Positions 41,491 through 54,574 of a DNA stretch of 64,000 nucleotides are shown piece by piece. This DNA comes from Cobetia amphilecti (lineage in GTDB: Bacteria; Pseudomonadota; Gammaproteobacteria; Pseudomonadales; Halomonadaceae), in assembly GCF_020217465.1 (NCBI RefSeq), contig NZ_CP084115.1, positions 682,001 to 746,000 on the forward strand. The letters run 5' to 3'. Made by a program: the position numbers and the translations under genes. The notes under the pieces are model-generated. The model worked only from the letters and a program-made list of their open reading frames with translations, was not told where the DNA came from and searched no databases. The number at the start of each line of letters is the position of its first letter. The stretch's first letter is position 1.

Positions 41491-42039
41491 ATGACGACTG
41501 CGCTGATCATCATTTTTGTCGTGCTGGCGATGCTGTCGCCGCTGACCTGGTTACGCCCCAGCAAACGCGAGACGCGCACTTCACTGGTCCGCAAGGCGGT
41601 GATCGCCGATGGCATGCGGGTGGACCTCAAGGCGCCGGCGCTTTCTGACGCGCCCAAGGGCATCGTCGGTTACCGCCGCCCCTGGCCGACCGAGCGCGAT
41701 GTCACGCCCTTCATTCTGGTGCAGGATGAATGGGCCAGTGATGCCCTGCGTGAGGCGGTGCCGGGCTATCGCTGGCGCGAAGAGAGCCGCCTGGCGGATG
41801 ACCCTGATGTCGCCGCGGCGCTGCTGCGCTTCACGCGCACGCTGCCGGAGGATGCCCTGATGCTGGAGTCGTCGCTCTCCGGCCTGACGCTGTGGTGGGG
41901 CGAGAGTCTGGATGTGGAGAGCTGCCACGACTGGCGGCGCGAATTCGAGGCCTTGCATGCGTTGTTGATCGACAAGGCGCCTATCTCGCACAAGCGTCGA
42001 CCGCTGGTGGGCACCGAGCCGAAGATGCCGGACGCCTGA
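41491..42039 (+). CDS. Conserved hypothetical protein with N-terminal membrane anchor
   Basis: 182 aa, not assigned to a named family. One hydrophobic helix (residues 4-20, ALIIIFVVLAMLSPLTW) is followed by a positive stretch (RPSKRETRTSLVRK), so the body should be cytoplasmic. The body contains GIVGYRRPWPTERDVTPFILVQDEW near 57-81 and a conserved-looking LWWGESLDVESCHDW near 135-149. Divergent from the stress-protein gene. No function is claimed. Confidence 0.75.
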   Translation: MTTALIIIFVVLAMLSPLTWLRPSKRETRTSLVRKAVIADGMRVDLKAPALSDAPKGIVGYRRPWPTERDVTPFILVQDEWASDALREAVPGYRWREESRLADDPDVAAALLRFTRTLPEDALMLESSLSGLTLWWGESLDVESCHDWRREFEALHALLIDKAPISHKRRPLVGTEPKMPDA

Positions 42040-42064
42040 CACGCGCAGCCTGCCCGCCTTCAGA

Positions 42065-42101
42065 AAAAAGCCCCCATCGAGTCACTCGGTGGGGGCTTTT
42101 T
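42065..42101. terminator. Bidirectional terminator before slyA
   Basis: 17-bp stem (42065-42081 with 42085-42101, one G-U) with 3-base loop, A tract on one side and T tract on the other. Shared by convergent genes. Confidence 0.95.
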
Positions 42102-42163
42102 CATGTTCTGCTTGCGCTCATGTCCTGCTGGCGCGGCCGGCCACTTTCGGTCGGCGTATAGGC

Positions 42164-42610
42164 TCAGGCGCTCTCCGGCACCTTCTCGGAGATTTCCAGG
42201 CCATTGCGCTCCATGACGCGCAGGCATTCACAGAATTGATCGACCTGCGCCTCGCTCAGGCCCTCGAGCATCTCGATGCGAGTCTGCTCGGCGATGGCAT
42301 CGATCTTCTCGATCAGTGGCAGCGCCTTGCGGGTCAGGAAGATGCGCTTGGTGCGGCGGTCTTCCTCACAGGCGCGGCGCTCGACCAGGCCCTGCTCGGT
42401 CAGTTGGTCCAGGGTGCGAACCAGCGACGGGGCTTCGATACCGATGGAGCGAGCCAGATCACATTGGGGCTGACCATCGCCCATGCGCCACAGGTGTACC
42501 AGCGTCATCCAGCGAGTCTGGGTCAGCCCTAGTGGGGACAGTCGCTGGTCCAGAATGGCGCGCCACAGGCGCGGCAGGCGGGAAAGCTTGAGTCCGATAT
42601 CTTCATGCAT
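42164..42610 (-). CDS. slyA: MarR-family regulator SlyA
   Basis: Winged-helix transcription factor, 148 aa. LPRLWRAILDQRLSPLGLTQTRW near 12-34 and GIEAPSLVRTLDQLTEQGLVER near 57-78 match E. coli SlyA well, followed by the wing CEEDRRTKRIFLT. SlyA-type proteins counter H-NS silencing and respond to small ligands. The start is uncertain: this ATG gives a length like E. coli SlyA (144 aa), but another ATG lies 15 codons upstream (42655) and neither has a clear ribosome site. Confidence 0.88.
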   Translation of the reverse strand: MHEDIGLKLSRLPRLWRAILDQRLSPLGLTQTRWMTLVHLWRMGDGQPQCDLARSIGIEAPSLVRTLDQLTEQGLVERRACEEDRRTKRIFLTRKALPLIEKIDAIAEQTRIEMLEGLSEAQVDQFCECLRVMERNGLEISEKVPESA

Positions 42611-42827
42611 GGATAGGTCGTCCGCTGAGTGCAAATGTGAAGGGGCTTTTGTCATTGGCGCGCGTCCAGCATCACTCAAACCTGAATGAGACTGATTCCT
42701 TGTGCGCGCCGCCCTTCACATCAGCATGCTAGGCAGTCTGGATAATTACAAGCCTGCGAACGAATTTTACGTCCAAGGTCGAGTAACTCAGCGTTCCCGC
42801 TTGTGGAGCGACTCATGATGACGACTG

Positions 42828-43940
42828 TCACAAACCCGGAATCAGGTTGGTGATACGCCAGCCGGGGATGCCGGGCGGCTGGCTGATGGTGCTGTCGGCC
42901 AGGGTCGCCAGCTGCGGATCCTCGCTGACCACGAAGCGCAGACTGCCGATGCGCTGTCCGTTCATCGTCTCGACATCGATGCGCCACTCGCCCTCGCTGC
43001 CCTGCGGGAAGGCCGTCTTGTGCGTCCAGGCTCGGTAGCCTTCGCTGCGCCCGCCGTTGATGTTCAGGGCGATGCGATCGACGACTTCGCCGTCATGCCG
43101 CCAGACGTGATAGACCTTCTCCGACAGGCCGCGCGGGGCGCGGATGGCCGTGAAGGCGTAGAGGCCTCGGGCGGAGAGTTGCGCAGGCGTCAGCTGCATC
43201 TCGCCACGGGGTGCGCGCGCCGCGGTATCGAAGTCCGGCGACAGGCTGCTGGCATTGATCCACAGCGTGGCGGGCGGGATCCAGGCGCGTGCCCCCCATG
43301 CGCCTACCCCGAGCATCACGCTGATGCCGATCATCGCCAGACCGCCGACCACCCCACGCGCGATGCGCAGGTTGGCGACGCTGGGCAGCGCGAACAGGCT
43401 CATGGCGGCACAGGCGGCCAGCAGGCTCTCACCCGTGGTCAGTTCCAGCAGCAGGGGCAGGGTGACCAGTACCACCACGAACACGCACAGGGCGTGGAAG
43501 CCGAAGTACAGCCAGCGATGGCGCTCGGCCAGCCGGTAGTAGAAGGGATCGAGAATCGACAGCAGGGTCGCGCCGCACAGCAGCAGCGTGAAGCCCGCCT
43601 GGCCGCTGGCCCAGTCGGTGGTCGCCAGGAAGAACGGCAGGGTGAAACACAGTGTCTCCTGCTGGATCAGCTGGGCCACGAAGGTCGCCAGCTTGCGGGG
43701 CAGGGCATTCTGGCCGCGGTGGCGGCGCAGACGGCTCCACAGGCCTTCGGCGATCAGGATCAACCAGGCCAGCATCATGCCCAGCGCCAGCATGCCGCCC
43801 AGCCATTGCTGACGATTGACAAGGAAGAAACTGCAGATGCCGGCGGCGAAGCCGATGGGCGGCCATAGCCAGTGCCAGCGCTTGGTGCGTTCGACAAGGC
43901 CGGTCAGGCGCAGATACAGGGCGGTGAGAGTGCTGCTCAT
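42828..43940 (-). CDS. DUF5924/DUF2914 membrane protein
   Basis: 370 aa with eight or so hydrophobic segments in residues 25-240, then a soluble C-terminal domain of about 120 residues. That domain, ARGLYAFTAIRAPRGLSEKVYHVWRH and RAWTHKTAFPQGSEGEWRIDVET, matches my memory of DUF2914, whose members bind something outside the membrane. The N-terminal half is the DUF5924 type. The ATG at 43940 gives a start at the first helix; the frame is open 22 codons up. Function unknown. Confidence 0.78.
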   Translation of the reverse strand: MSSTLTALYLRLTGLVERTKRWHWLWPPIGFAAGICSFFLVNRQQWLGGMLALGMMLAWLILIAEGLWSRLRRHRGQNALPRKLATFVAQLIQQETLCFTLPFFLATTDWASGQAGFTLLLCGATLLSILDPFYYRLAERHRWLYFGFHALCVFVVVLVTLPLLLELTTGESLLAACAAMSLFALPSVANLRIARGVVGGLAMIGISVMLGVGAWGARAWIPPATLWINASSLSPDFDTAARAPRGEMQLTPAQLSARGLYAFTAIRAPRGLSEKVYHVWRHDGEVVDRIALNINGGRSEGYRAWTHKTAFPQGSEGEWRIDVETMNGQRIGSLRFVVSEDPQLATLADSTISQPPGIPGWRITNLIPGL

Positions 43941-44365
43941 GAAAGCATGATATCGATGAGGCCTTTGAAAGCCTGCTGGCGCGCGAGGAGGTGTCGCGGC
44001 CAGCATGCGGGTTGGGAAAGCGTTCAGGGTAACGCGGCTGCCTTGTGCGGTGTAGCGTCGATCTTTGCCTACATCGGCTGTCGATGGCGTGCGCCAGTCT
44101 GCCCGGGCCAGTATACAGACGCCCCGTGACCCCCGACCTTTCGCTAATGTCCGCAGGCTTGATCTTTGCCCGTCACTGGCCCAAGCTGGCTGTATTCAAA
44201 CGCTTGTATGAAGCGCTGTGATGAGAGATGACTCTCGCGCGGTGCCTCTGGAAGCGGCGAGTCCGGCGAGGCCGGTTGCCAGCGCCCTCATGGCCAACGC
44301 CAAATGGCAGTGACCCTCGAGCGCCCGGCAGCCCCTTCACCTCTTTCTCTTGTGGAGATCCGTGG
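43941..44365. other. 425-base intergenic region upstream of fadBA
   Basis: No gene visible. It contains the shared upstream region of the divergent DUF5924 gene and fadB, with the PsrA-like site at 44195-44212. No other clear promoter was found. Confidence 0.7.
44195..44212 (+). promoter_or_regulatory. PsrA/FadR-type operator candidate of fadBA
   Basis: TTCAAACGCTTGTATGAA is an imperfect palindrome. It fits the CAAAC-N4-GTTTG pattern recalled for the fatty-acid repressor PsrA of pseudomonads with one mismatch. Confidence 0.5.
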
Positions 44366-46516
44366 ATGATCTATTCAGGCAAAACGCTAACCGTCGAGGC
44401 CAATCAGGACGCCATCGCCCTGTTGACCCTCGATCTTGAAGGCGAATCGGTCAACAAGCTGGCCAGCTACGTACTCAAGGAGCTGGGAGAGGCGGTCGAG
44501 GCCATCAAGGCGACGGCCGATCTCAAGGGGCTGGTCATCCGCTCCGCCAAGGAAGCGTTCGTGGTCGGTGCCGACATCACCGAGTTCCATCAGATGTTCG
44601 AGAAGGATGAAGCCTTCCTCATCGACATGAACATGAACATCCATGGCATCTTCAATGCCATCGAGGATCTGCCGTTCCCCACCGTCACTGCCATCAATGG
44701 GCTGGCGCTGGGCGGCGGCTGCGAGATCACCCTGACCACCGATTTCCGGGTCATGGCCGACAGCGCCAGGATCGGCCTGCCGGAAACCAAGCTCGGCATC
44801 ATCCCGGGCTGGGCGGGCTGTGTACGACTGCCGCGTCTGATCGGGGCGGACAACGCCATCGAGTGGATCTGTGGTGGCACCGAGAACCGTGCCGACAAGG
44901 CGCTGGCAGTGGGCGCCGTCGATGCCGTCCTGCCGGTGGCCGAGCTGGATGCGGCGGCACTCGACATTCTGGCGCGTGCCAATACCGGCGAGCTGGACTA
45001 TCAGGCGCGTCGTCTCGAGAAGACCTCGCCGCTCAAGCTCAATGCCATCGAGCAGATGATGGCCTTCGAGACCGCCAAGGGCTTCGTGGCCGGCAAGGCC
45101 GGTCCGCACTATCCGGCGCCGGTGGAGGCCATCAAAGTCATCCAGAAGGGCGCGGGGGAATCGCGTGAGCGTGCCCAGGCCATCGAGGCCAAGACCTTCG
45201 CCAGGATGGCGCTGACCGACGTGGCCTTCAATCTGGTCGGCCTGTTCATGAACGATCAGGTGGTCAAGAAGAAGGCCAAGGGTTACGAGAAGCAGGCCAG
45301 CGAGATCAAGCAGGCCGCCGTGCTGGGGGCCGGCATCATGGGCGGCGGCATCGCCTATCAGAGCGCCAGCAAGGGCACGCCGATCCTGATGAAGGACATC
45401 AACGGCGAGGCTATCGAACTGGGCCTGAAGGAGGCTCGCAAGCTGTTCGGCAAGGGGGTCGAGCGCGGCAAGCTGACCACCGAGAAGATGGCGCAGGGCC
45501 TGTCCAACATCCGCCCGACGCTGTCCTACGGTGACTTCGGCAATGTGGACCTGGTCGTCGAGGCGGTGGTCGAGAATCCCAAGGTCAAGGCCTCGGTGCT
45601 GGCCGAGCTCGAGGACAACGTCGCCGAGGACGCCATCCTGACCTCCAACACCTCGACCATCTCCATCACGCGGCTGGCCGAGTCGCTCAAGCGTCCCGAG
45701 AACTTCTGCGGCATGCACTTCTTCAACCCGGTGCACCGCATGCCGCTGGTCGAGGTCATCCGTGGCGAGAAATCCAGCGATGCGGCCATCGCCGCGACCG
45801 TCGCCTATGCCCGCCAGATGGGCAAGACGCCGATCGTCGTCAACGACTGCCCGGGCTTTCTGGTCAACCGCGTGCTGTTCCCCTACTTCGGTGGCTTCAG
45901 CCTGCTGGTCGAGAAGGGCGCCGACTATCAGCGCGTCGACAAGGTGATGGAGAAGTTCGGCTGGCCGATGGGTCCGGCCTACCTGCTGGATGTGGTCGGC
46001 ATGGATACCGCGGTGCACGCCAATGCCGTGATGGCGGAAGGCTTCCCGGACCGCATGGCGCGTGACGGCAAGACCGCCATCCAGGTGATGTACGACAACA
46101 AGCGCCTCGGCCAGAAGAACGATCTGGGCTTCTACCGCTACGAGGAAGACCGCAAGGGCAAGCCGAAGAAGCTGGCAGATGATGAGGCTCAGGCGCTGGT
46201 GGCACAGGTCGTCAGCGAGACGCGCGAATTCTCCGATGAAGACATCATCGCGCGCATGATGGTGCCGCTGTGCATGGAAACCATCCGCTGCCTGGAAGAC
46301 GACATCGTCGGCAGCCCGGCCGAGGCCGACATGGCCTTGATCTACGGCATCGGCTTCCCGCCGTTCCGTGGTGGCGCACTGCGCTATGTCGACGCCATGG
46401 GCGTGGCCGAGTTCGTCGCACTGGCCGACAGCCTGGCCGATGAGCTGGGGCCGCTGTATCGCCCGACCGAGGCGCTGCGCGAGCGCGCCAAGCGTGGCGA
46501 AGCCTTCTACTCCTGA
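44366..46516 (+). CDS. fadB: Fatty acid oxidation complex alpha subunit FadB
   Basis: Trifunctional beta-oxidation enzyme (enoyl-CoA hydratase, 3-hydroxyacyl-CoA dehydrogenase, plus isomerase/epimerase), 716 aa, like Pseudomonas FadB. Hydratase residues Glu120 and Glu140 align with E. coli Glu119 and Glu139 ([13 protein letters not shown]). The NAD-binding loop [14 protein letters not shown] lies near 322-335 and the dehydrogenase histidine in [15 protein letters not shown] near 452. The ATG at 44366 follows GGAG. Forms the operon with fadA 93 bases downstream. Confidence 0.97.
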   Translation: MIYSGKTLTVEANQDAIALLTLDLEGESVNKLASYVLKELGEAVEAIKATADLKGLVIRSAKEAFVVGADITEFHQMFEKDEAFLIDMNMNIHGIFNAIEDLPFPTVTAINGLALGGGCEITLTTDFRVMADSARIGLPETKLGIIPGWAGCVRLPRLIGADNAIEWICGGTENRADKALAVGAVDAVLPVAELDAAALDILARANTGELDYQARRLEKTSPLKLNAIEQMMAFETAKGFVAGKAGPHYPAPVEAIKVIQKGAGESRERAQAIEAKTFARMALTDVAFNLVGLFMNDQVVKKKAKGYEKQASEIKQAAVLGAGIMGGGIAYQSASKGTPILMKDINGEAIELGLKEARKLFGKGVERGKLTTEKMAQGLSNIRPTLSYGDFGNVDLVVEAVVENPKVKASVLAELEDNVAEDAILTSNTSTISITRLAESLKRPENFCGMHFFNPVHRMPLVEVIRGEKSSDAAIAATVAYARQMGKTPIVVNDCPGFLVNRVLFPYFGGFSLLVEKGADYQRVDKVMEKFGWPMGPAYLLDVVGMDTAVHANAVMAEGFPDRMARDGKTAIQVMYDNKRLGQKNDLGFYRYEEDRKGKPKKLADDEAQALVAQVVSETREFSDEDIIARMMVPLCMETIRCLEDDIVGSPAEADMALIYGIGFPPFRGGALRYVDAMGVAEFVALADSLADELGPLYRPTEALRERAKRGEAFYS

Positions 46517-46571
46517 GCCTTTGATGGCTGAGCGCCCGAGTGGCCGCCAGCACTATCCGACCAGAATTTTC

Positions 46572-46593
46572 GGCCCTCGCGACAGCGAGGGCC
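46572..46593 (+). other. Intercistronic hairpin between fadB and fadA
   Basis: 9-bp perfect stem GGCCCTCGC with its complement around GACA, ending about 16 bases before the fadA start. It may tune the relative level of the two subunits. Confidence 0.65.
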
Positions 46594-46597
46594 ATGA

Positions 46598-47788
<1,191 letters not shown>

Positions 47789-47845
47789 ACGTCAGCGCCT
47801 TTGGTCAGCGTCTTCGATAAGCGATCAGGCCTCGCCTGATACCTC

Positions 47846-47876
47846 AAGCGGCATGTCTTCGGACATGCCGCTTTTT
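47846..47876 (+). terminator. Terminator of fadBA with UUCG tetraloop
   Basis: 12-bp stem (47846-47857 with 47862-47873) closed by C-TTCG-G, followed by five T. A very stable Rho-independent terminator. Confidence 0.96.
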
Positions 47877-47992
47877 CGTTGGCAGGCTTTTGTCTGGAAA
47901 CGAGAAGGGCGGCGCAGTATCGTGGCAATGGGCGATCGAGCGTCACGTCGCCCCGGGCTTGATGATTGAGGTTACGCGAGGGAGTCGCATCG

Positions 47993-48925
47993 ATGGACTG
48001 GAATCATGTCGAGCAGGATCTGCCGCGCGCCACGCCGCCCAGACCCTTGCCACACCCCCTGACCTTCCGGTTGCCGGCGGGCAGTATAGATTGTCACCTT
48101 CACCTGTTTGGTGACCCGGTGCGTTACCCATTGGCGGCGGACAGAACCTATGACCCGGCCCCCGTGGGGCTCAATGAAGCACTCGAGATGCATCATGCAC
48201 TGGGCGCCAGCCACGGCGTGCTGATACAGCCCAGTGTCTATGGCTATGACAATCGCCTGCTGTGCGACAGCCTGCAGAGCTGTCGTGAGCGTGGGCTGGA
48301 TTACCGTGGCGTGGCGGTTGTCACCCCCGACATCAGTGATGCCGAGCTTGAGCGGCTCTCCGAGCTGGGTGTCTGTGGCGTTCGCCTCAACCTGATCTTC
48401 GCCGGTGGGTTGCGCTGGCGGGATGTGGTGCTGCTGGCGGATCGCCTGGCACGCTTCAAGTGGCACCTGGAATGTCTGATCGATGTCTCGACCTTCCGTG
48501 ACATGGAAGCGCGCCTCGGCAGCTTGCCGGTGCCGGTGGTGATCGACCACATGGGCCATCTGGCGGCCACGCGTGGCCCTGAATGTCCCGGCTTTGCCGC
48601 GCTTTGTCGACTGCTCAAGCAGGGGCGCACCTGGGTCAAGCTGTCGGCGCCTTACCGACTGACCACGCGTGGTCGCTTGCCTTACTCCGATGTCACGGCG
48701 CTGGTGCGGGCGCTGGTGGCGGCCAATCCGGAGCGCGTGGTGTGGGGCAGTGACTGGCCGCATCCCTATATCGGCGTCGAGATGCCGGAAGAGGACACCC
48801 TGGCCGAGCTGATGCAGCGCTGGTTGCCGGAGCGCGAGATGCGCGAGAAGATCTTCCGCGACAATCCGCGCAAGCTTTATGGCTACAAGGCGTTCGTGAA
48901 GTCCAAGGCGGATGCGGCGCACTGA
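47993..48925 (+). CDS. Amidohydrolase-2 family protein
   Basis: Predicted metal-dependent hydrolase of the COG3618 group, 310 aa. HLHLF (35-39), VVIDHMGHL near 181-189, TWVKLSAPYRLT near 212-223 and VVWGSDWPHP near 248-257 are the family landmarks. Relatives include lactone and pyrone dicarboxylate hydrolases such as LigI. The upstream ATG chosen (47993) follows GGGAG by 9 bases. No aromatic-degradation genes are nearby, so the substrate cannot be inferred. Confidence 0.85.
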   Translation: MDWNHVEQDLPRATPPRPLPHPLTFRLPAGSIDCHLHLFGDPVRYPLAADRTYDPAPVGLNEALEMHHALGASHGVLIQPSVYGYDNRLLCDSLQSCRERGLDYRGVAVVTPDISDAELERLSELGVCGVRLNLIFAGGLRWRDVVLLADRLARFKWHLECLIDVSTFRDMEARLGSLPVPVVIDHMGHLAATRGPECPGFAALCRLLKQGRTWVKLSAPYRLTTRGRLPYSDVTALVRALVAANPERVVWGSDWPHPYIGVEMPEEDTLAELMQRWLPEREMREKIFRDNPRKLYGYKAFVKSKADAAH

Positions 48926-49009
48926 GCGAAGAGTTGTCACGCTCGCAGGGCGCAATTGAGTGACGCGGCATCACTTGTATAAGCCGCAAAAGCCGCATAA
49001 GCCGAATGA

Positions 49010-49047
49010 CAAGACGCCCCCATCAGCCTGCTGGTGGGGGCGTCTTG
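49010..49047. terminator. Terminator after the amidohydrolase gene
   Basis: 17-bp stem (49010-49026 with 49031-49047, one G-U) with a CCTG loop. Close relative of 7694-7729. Lies before the convergent DUF6482 gene. Confidence 0.9.
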
Positions 49048-49059
49048 ATGATTGGCGAA

Positions 49060-49155
49060 GAAAGACAAGAGGGGAGCCGGAGAGAAAGACAAGAGGGGAG
49101 CCGAAGAGAAAGACAAGCGAGGAGCAGGGGAGAAAGACAAGCGAGAAGGCCCGCA
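49060..49155. repeat. 24-bp tandem repeat, four units
   Basis: Four purine-rich units beginning GAAAGACAAG start at 49060, 49084, 49108 and 49132, an exact 24-bp period; the later units diverge at their ends. The array fills the space between the terminator and the DUF6482 stop. Confidence 0.88.
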
Positions 49156-49159
49156 GCGT

Positions 49160-49510
49160 CTAGCGGGTCTGGAAGGCCACGCGCGTGCCATGGGCCAGCA
49201 GGCTGGCATTGTCGATCGGCGTCGTGGGCAGGCCGATCATCTCATCCTGTACTTCCGCCCAGGTCTGCACGCCGTGGGTCAGCCCCAGCGGCAACAGCAG
49301 GCGGCTGATCCACTGGGTGCCGGTGAAACTCAGGGACTGGCCGTTGTCATCGACCAGACGACTGATGCCAGCGGCGTGATGCAGGCGGACCACATGAAGC
49401 CCTTGATCCAGCGTCTGCACTTCCACTGTCAGGGTATTGCCTTCGGCGAGCCACAGCCGCAGGGTCTCGACGTCGACGGCTTCGCCAAGCGTGCTGGAGG
49501 AAGTCTGCAT
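49160..49510 (-). CDS. DUF6482 family protein
   Basis: 116-aa soluble protein. The core VQTLDQGLHVVRLHHAAGISRLVDDNGQSLSF near 31-62 matches my memory of DUF6482, a small family in Pseudomonas and Halomonas relatives with no known role. GGGAG precedes the ATG. It lies 21 bases downstream of holA and is probably co-transcribed with it. Confidence 0.7.
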   Translation of the reverse strand: MQTSSSTLGEAVDVETLRLWLAEGNTLTVEVQTLDQGLHVVRLHHAAGISRLVDDNGQSLSFTGTQWISRLLLPLGLTHGVQTWAEVQDEMIGLPTTPIDNASLLAHGTRVAFQTR

Positions 49511-49531
49511 GCGTTCTCCCGGGTGTCTGAA

Positions 49532-50590
49532 TCACACCACCTTGTAGGCGTGGGGCAGTTCGGCCAGTGGGCCGCGTCCGCCGGCGAGCGTCAGGGCGAG
49601 ATCGACCATCCCGTCCCAGATGGGCAGCGTCATCCCGCCCTTGATCGCCATGTCGAGTCGCTGCGAGAACAGCAGCAGCTTGTGCAGGCGCTTGTGGGGC
49701 AGGCGGTTGAGCGCCTGTTGATAGAAGGGGCGACGCTTGTCGAAGATCATCGGCTTCTGCGCCTTGCAGGCATGCTCGAAGCTCTGGCCTTGATCGAGGT
49801 GCTGGCGCAGCGAGAGCAGGGTGCGCAGCTCGCGGGTCAGGGCCCACAGGATCACCGGCGGCTCGACGCCTTCTCCCCGCAGCCCGAGCACGATGCGGCC
49901 ACTGCGCTCGACTTCCCCCTTCAGACACGCATCGGCCAGCGTGAAGACATCATAGCGGGCATTGTCCTCGACGCCCTGGACGATGGCATTGCCATCCAGG
50001 CGTGCGCCCGGCGGGTGCAGCAGTGCGAGCTTCTGCAACTCCTGATCCGCGGCCAGCAGATTGCCCTCGATGCGCTCGGCCAGCAGGCGAGCGGCGTCCT
50101 GATTCAGCTCGAGGCCGTGACGACGGGCGCGATCGCGAATCCAGAAGCCGAGGCGGGAGTGGTCCACCGGCCACACCGCGATGAAGACGCCGACCTTCTC
50201 CAATGCCTTGAACCACGCCGTCTGCTGCACCTTGCGATCGAGACGCGCTGCGGTGATCAGCAGGATGTCGCCATCCTTCTCGATGCGCTCGGCGTAGGCC
50301 TTGAGGACCTTGCTGCCTTCCTGGCCGGCACTCTGGGTGCCCATGCGCAGCTCGATCAGCTTGCGTGAGGCGAACAGAGACATGCTGGCGGCAGACTCGG
50401 TCAGGCGGCCCCACTGAAAGCCGTTCTCGACATGCAGTACCTCGCGCTCCTCGACACCGGCAGCGCGCGCCGCACGCCGGATGGCGTCGCAGCTTTCCTG
50501 GTGAATCAGCGGCTCATCACCGGCCACGATGTAGACGGGAGACAGGCGCTTGTTGAGCTGCTCGTCGAGCTTGTCGGGATAGACCTTCAT
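49532..50590 (-). CDS. holA: DNA polymerase III delta subunit HolA
   Basis: Clamp-loader subunit that opens the beta sliding clamp, 352 aa. Characteristic stretches: PVYIVAGDEPLIHQESCDAIR near 19-39 and the conserved helical-core region WALTRELRTLLSLR near 238-251. The ATG at 50590 follows AAGGAC by 5 bases. As in E. coli it lies in the leuS-lptE-holA series, but here 332 bases separate it from lptE. Confidence 0.93.
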   Translation of the reverse strand: MKVYPDKLDEQLNKRLSPVYIVAGDEPLIHQESCDAIRRAARAAGVEEREVLHVENGFQWGRLTESAASMSLFASRKLIELRMGTQSAGQEGSKVLKAYAERIEKDGDILLITAARLDRKVQQTAWFKALEKVGVFIAVWPVDHSRLGFWIRDRARRHGLELNQDAARLLAERIEGNLLAADQELQKLALLHPPGARLDGNAIVQGVEDNARYDVFTLADACLKGEVERSGRIVLGLRGEGVEPPVILWALTRELRTLLSLRQHLDQGQSFEHACKAQKPMIFDKRRPFYQQALNRLPHKRLHKLLLFSQRLDMAIKGGMTLPIWDGMVDLALTLAGGRGPLAELPHAYKVV

Positions 50591-50922
50591 GAATGTCCTT
50601 CGATACTGCGCGGGTCTGGTGGGCAAGTGCGCCTAAAGGCTCGGGCGGCCAGTCACGAGCAGGGTGCTAGCCCCGGCGTGATGGTGGCCCTGAACAGGCA
50701 CGGCCCCATGATGATCGGTTGCCCGATATCGTGGAGCCGTGCCTGGCGAACGTTGCGATTTCCAATCTCTACCAATCTCTACCAATTGCTGCCAGCTTCC
50801 TTCCACTTCTCCCGGCTTCGCCTGTCGTCAATCGGCTTGTCGTCAATCGTCTGGCCTTTCAGCACTCATGGATCACGACTCATGACTTACGAACGGGGCG
50901 CCTCACTGCGGGAGCGTGGAGC
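50591..50922. other. 332-base gap between lptE and holA with tandem repeats
   Basis: No gene is visible. It holds two small tandem repeats: an ACCAATCTCT array (about 50762-50786, 10-bp period) and TGTCGTCAATCG twice with a 15-bp period (50823-50834, 50838-50849). In E. coli lptE and holA are adjacent, so this is inserted or expanded DNA. Confidence 0.75.
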
Positions 50923-51468
50923 TCAGGGCTTGATCGCGCGCAGGCGCTCAAGCAACTGACGGCTCAGATCACGATTGACTTCCCTGGCCGCACGCTCACG
51001 CAGGTCATCGGTGTTGAGCAGGTCGTCATCGTTGGTGTAGTAGAAGCTGCTGGCCTGCAGTTCCTGCTGGTTGGCCAGGTAGGCCCCATCGGACTTGCGC
51101 TGCAGCGAGTAGGTCAGGCGATAGGTCAGCTCACGCTTGATGCTGCCGGCATCGCCGTAGGTGATCTGCTGCACGTTCTCACGGACTTTGCCCAGGTTGA
51201 GGGTCAGCGGGGCGCTGTCGCTCAACTGGACGTCGGCACGCTCGAGGGCGTCTCGCAGGGCGTCGTGGGTCTTGGTGATCGGTGCCTGGACGTCCAGCTC
51301 GGTGATGGCCATCGGCGCATCGTTCACGCCGCGCAGCTGGAAGCCGCAGCCGCTCAGTGTCAGCGCCAGGCCGACGCCGAGGGCGGCCAGCACACGACGG
51401 CGGCCAAGGCCGCGGGATGCATGCTCTGATGTGTCTGCTGAAACACTGGAAGACTTCGCTTGCGTCAC
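50923..51468 (-). CDS. lptE: LPS-assembly lipoprotein LptE
   Basis: Outer-membrane lipoprotein that plugs the LptD channel, 181 aa. The lipobox LTLSGC ends at Cys41 after an unusually long N-terminal region (20 residues before the arginine-rich start of the signal peptide), followed by GFQLRG, which is typical of LptE. The start codon is GTG at 51468 with a strong AGGAGG. Downstream of leuS as in E. coli. Confidence 0.93.
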   Translation of the reverse strand: MTQAKSSSVSADTSEHASRGLGRRRVLAALGVGLALTLSGCGFQLRGVNDAPMAITELDVQAPITKTHDALRDALERADVQLSDSAPLTLNLGKVRENVQQITYGDAGSIKRELTYRLTYSLQRKSDGAYLANQQELQASSFYYTNDDDLLNTDDLRERAAREVNRDLSRQLLERLRAIKP

Positions 51469-51653
51469 CGTGACCTCCTGTCATGAACGAGTGTCATGAA
51501 TATCTTGCGAGAGCGCTGCGTGGGGCCTGTCAGCATCACGCAGCGCACGGAATATGGCCGTCAGAGACCGACATCCTTCCAGCTGCCTGTCGGGCTCTGA
51601 CGGGACCGGCGACTCGGGCCGCCGGTATCTTGCTCTGCCTGGTCGGGTCGCTA

Positions 51654-54574
<2,921 letters not shown>

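Noticed and set aside
44387-46018. 543-residue open frame opposite fadB
   Set aside because: Antisense shadow of fadB; composition atypical of protein and no ribosome site.
49052-50368. Plus-strand frame starting in the 24-bp repeats and running opposite DUF6482 and holA
   Set aside because: The repeats would give KDKRGAGE units, but the start is TTG without ribosome site and the rest is antisense to holA.
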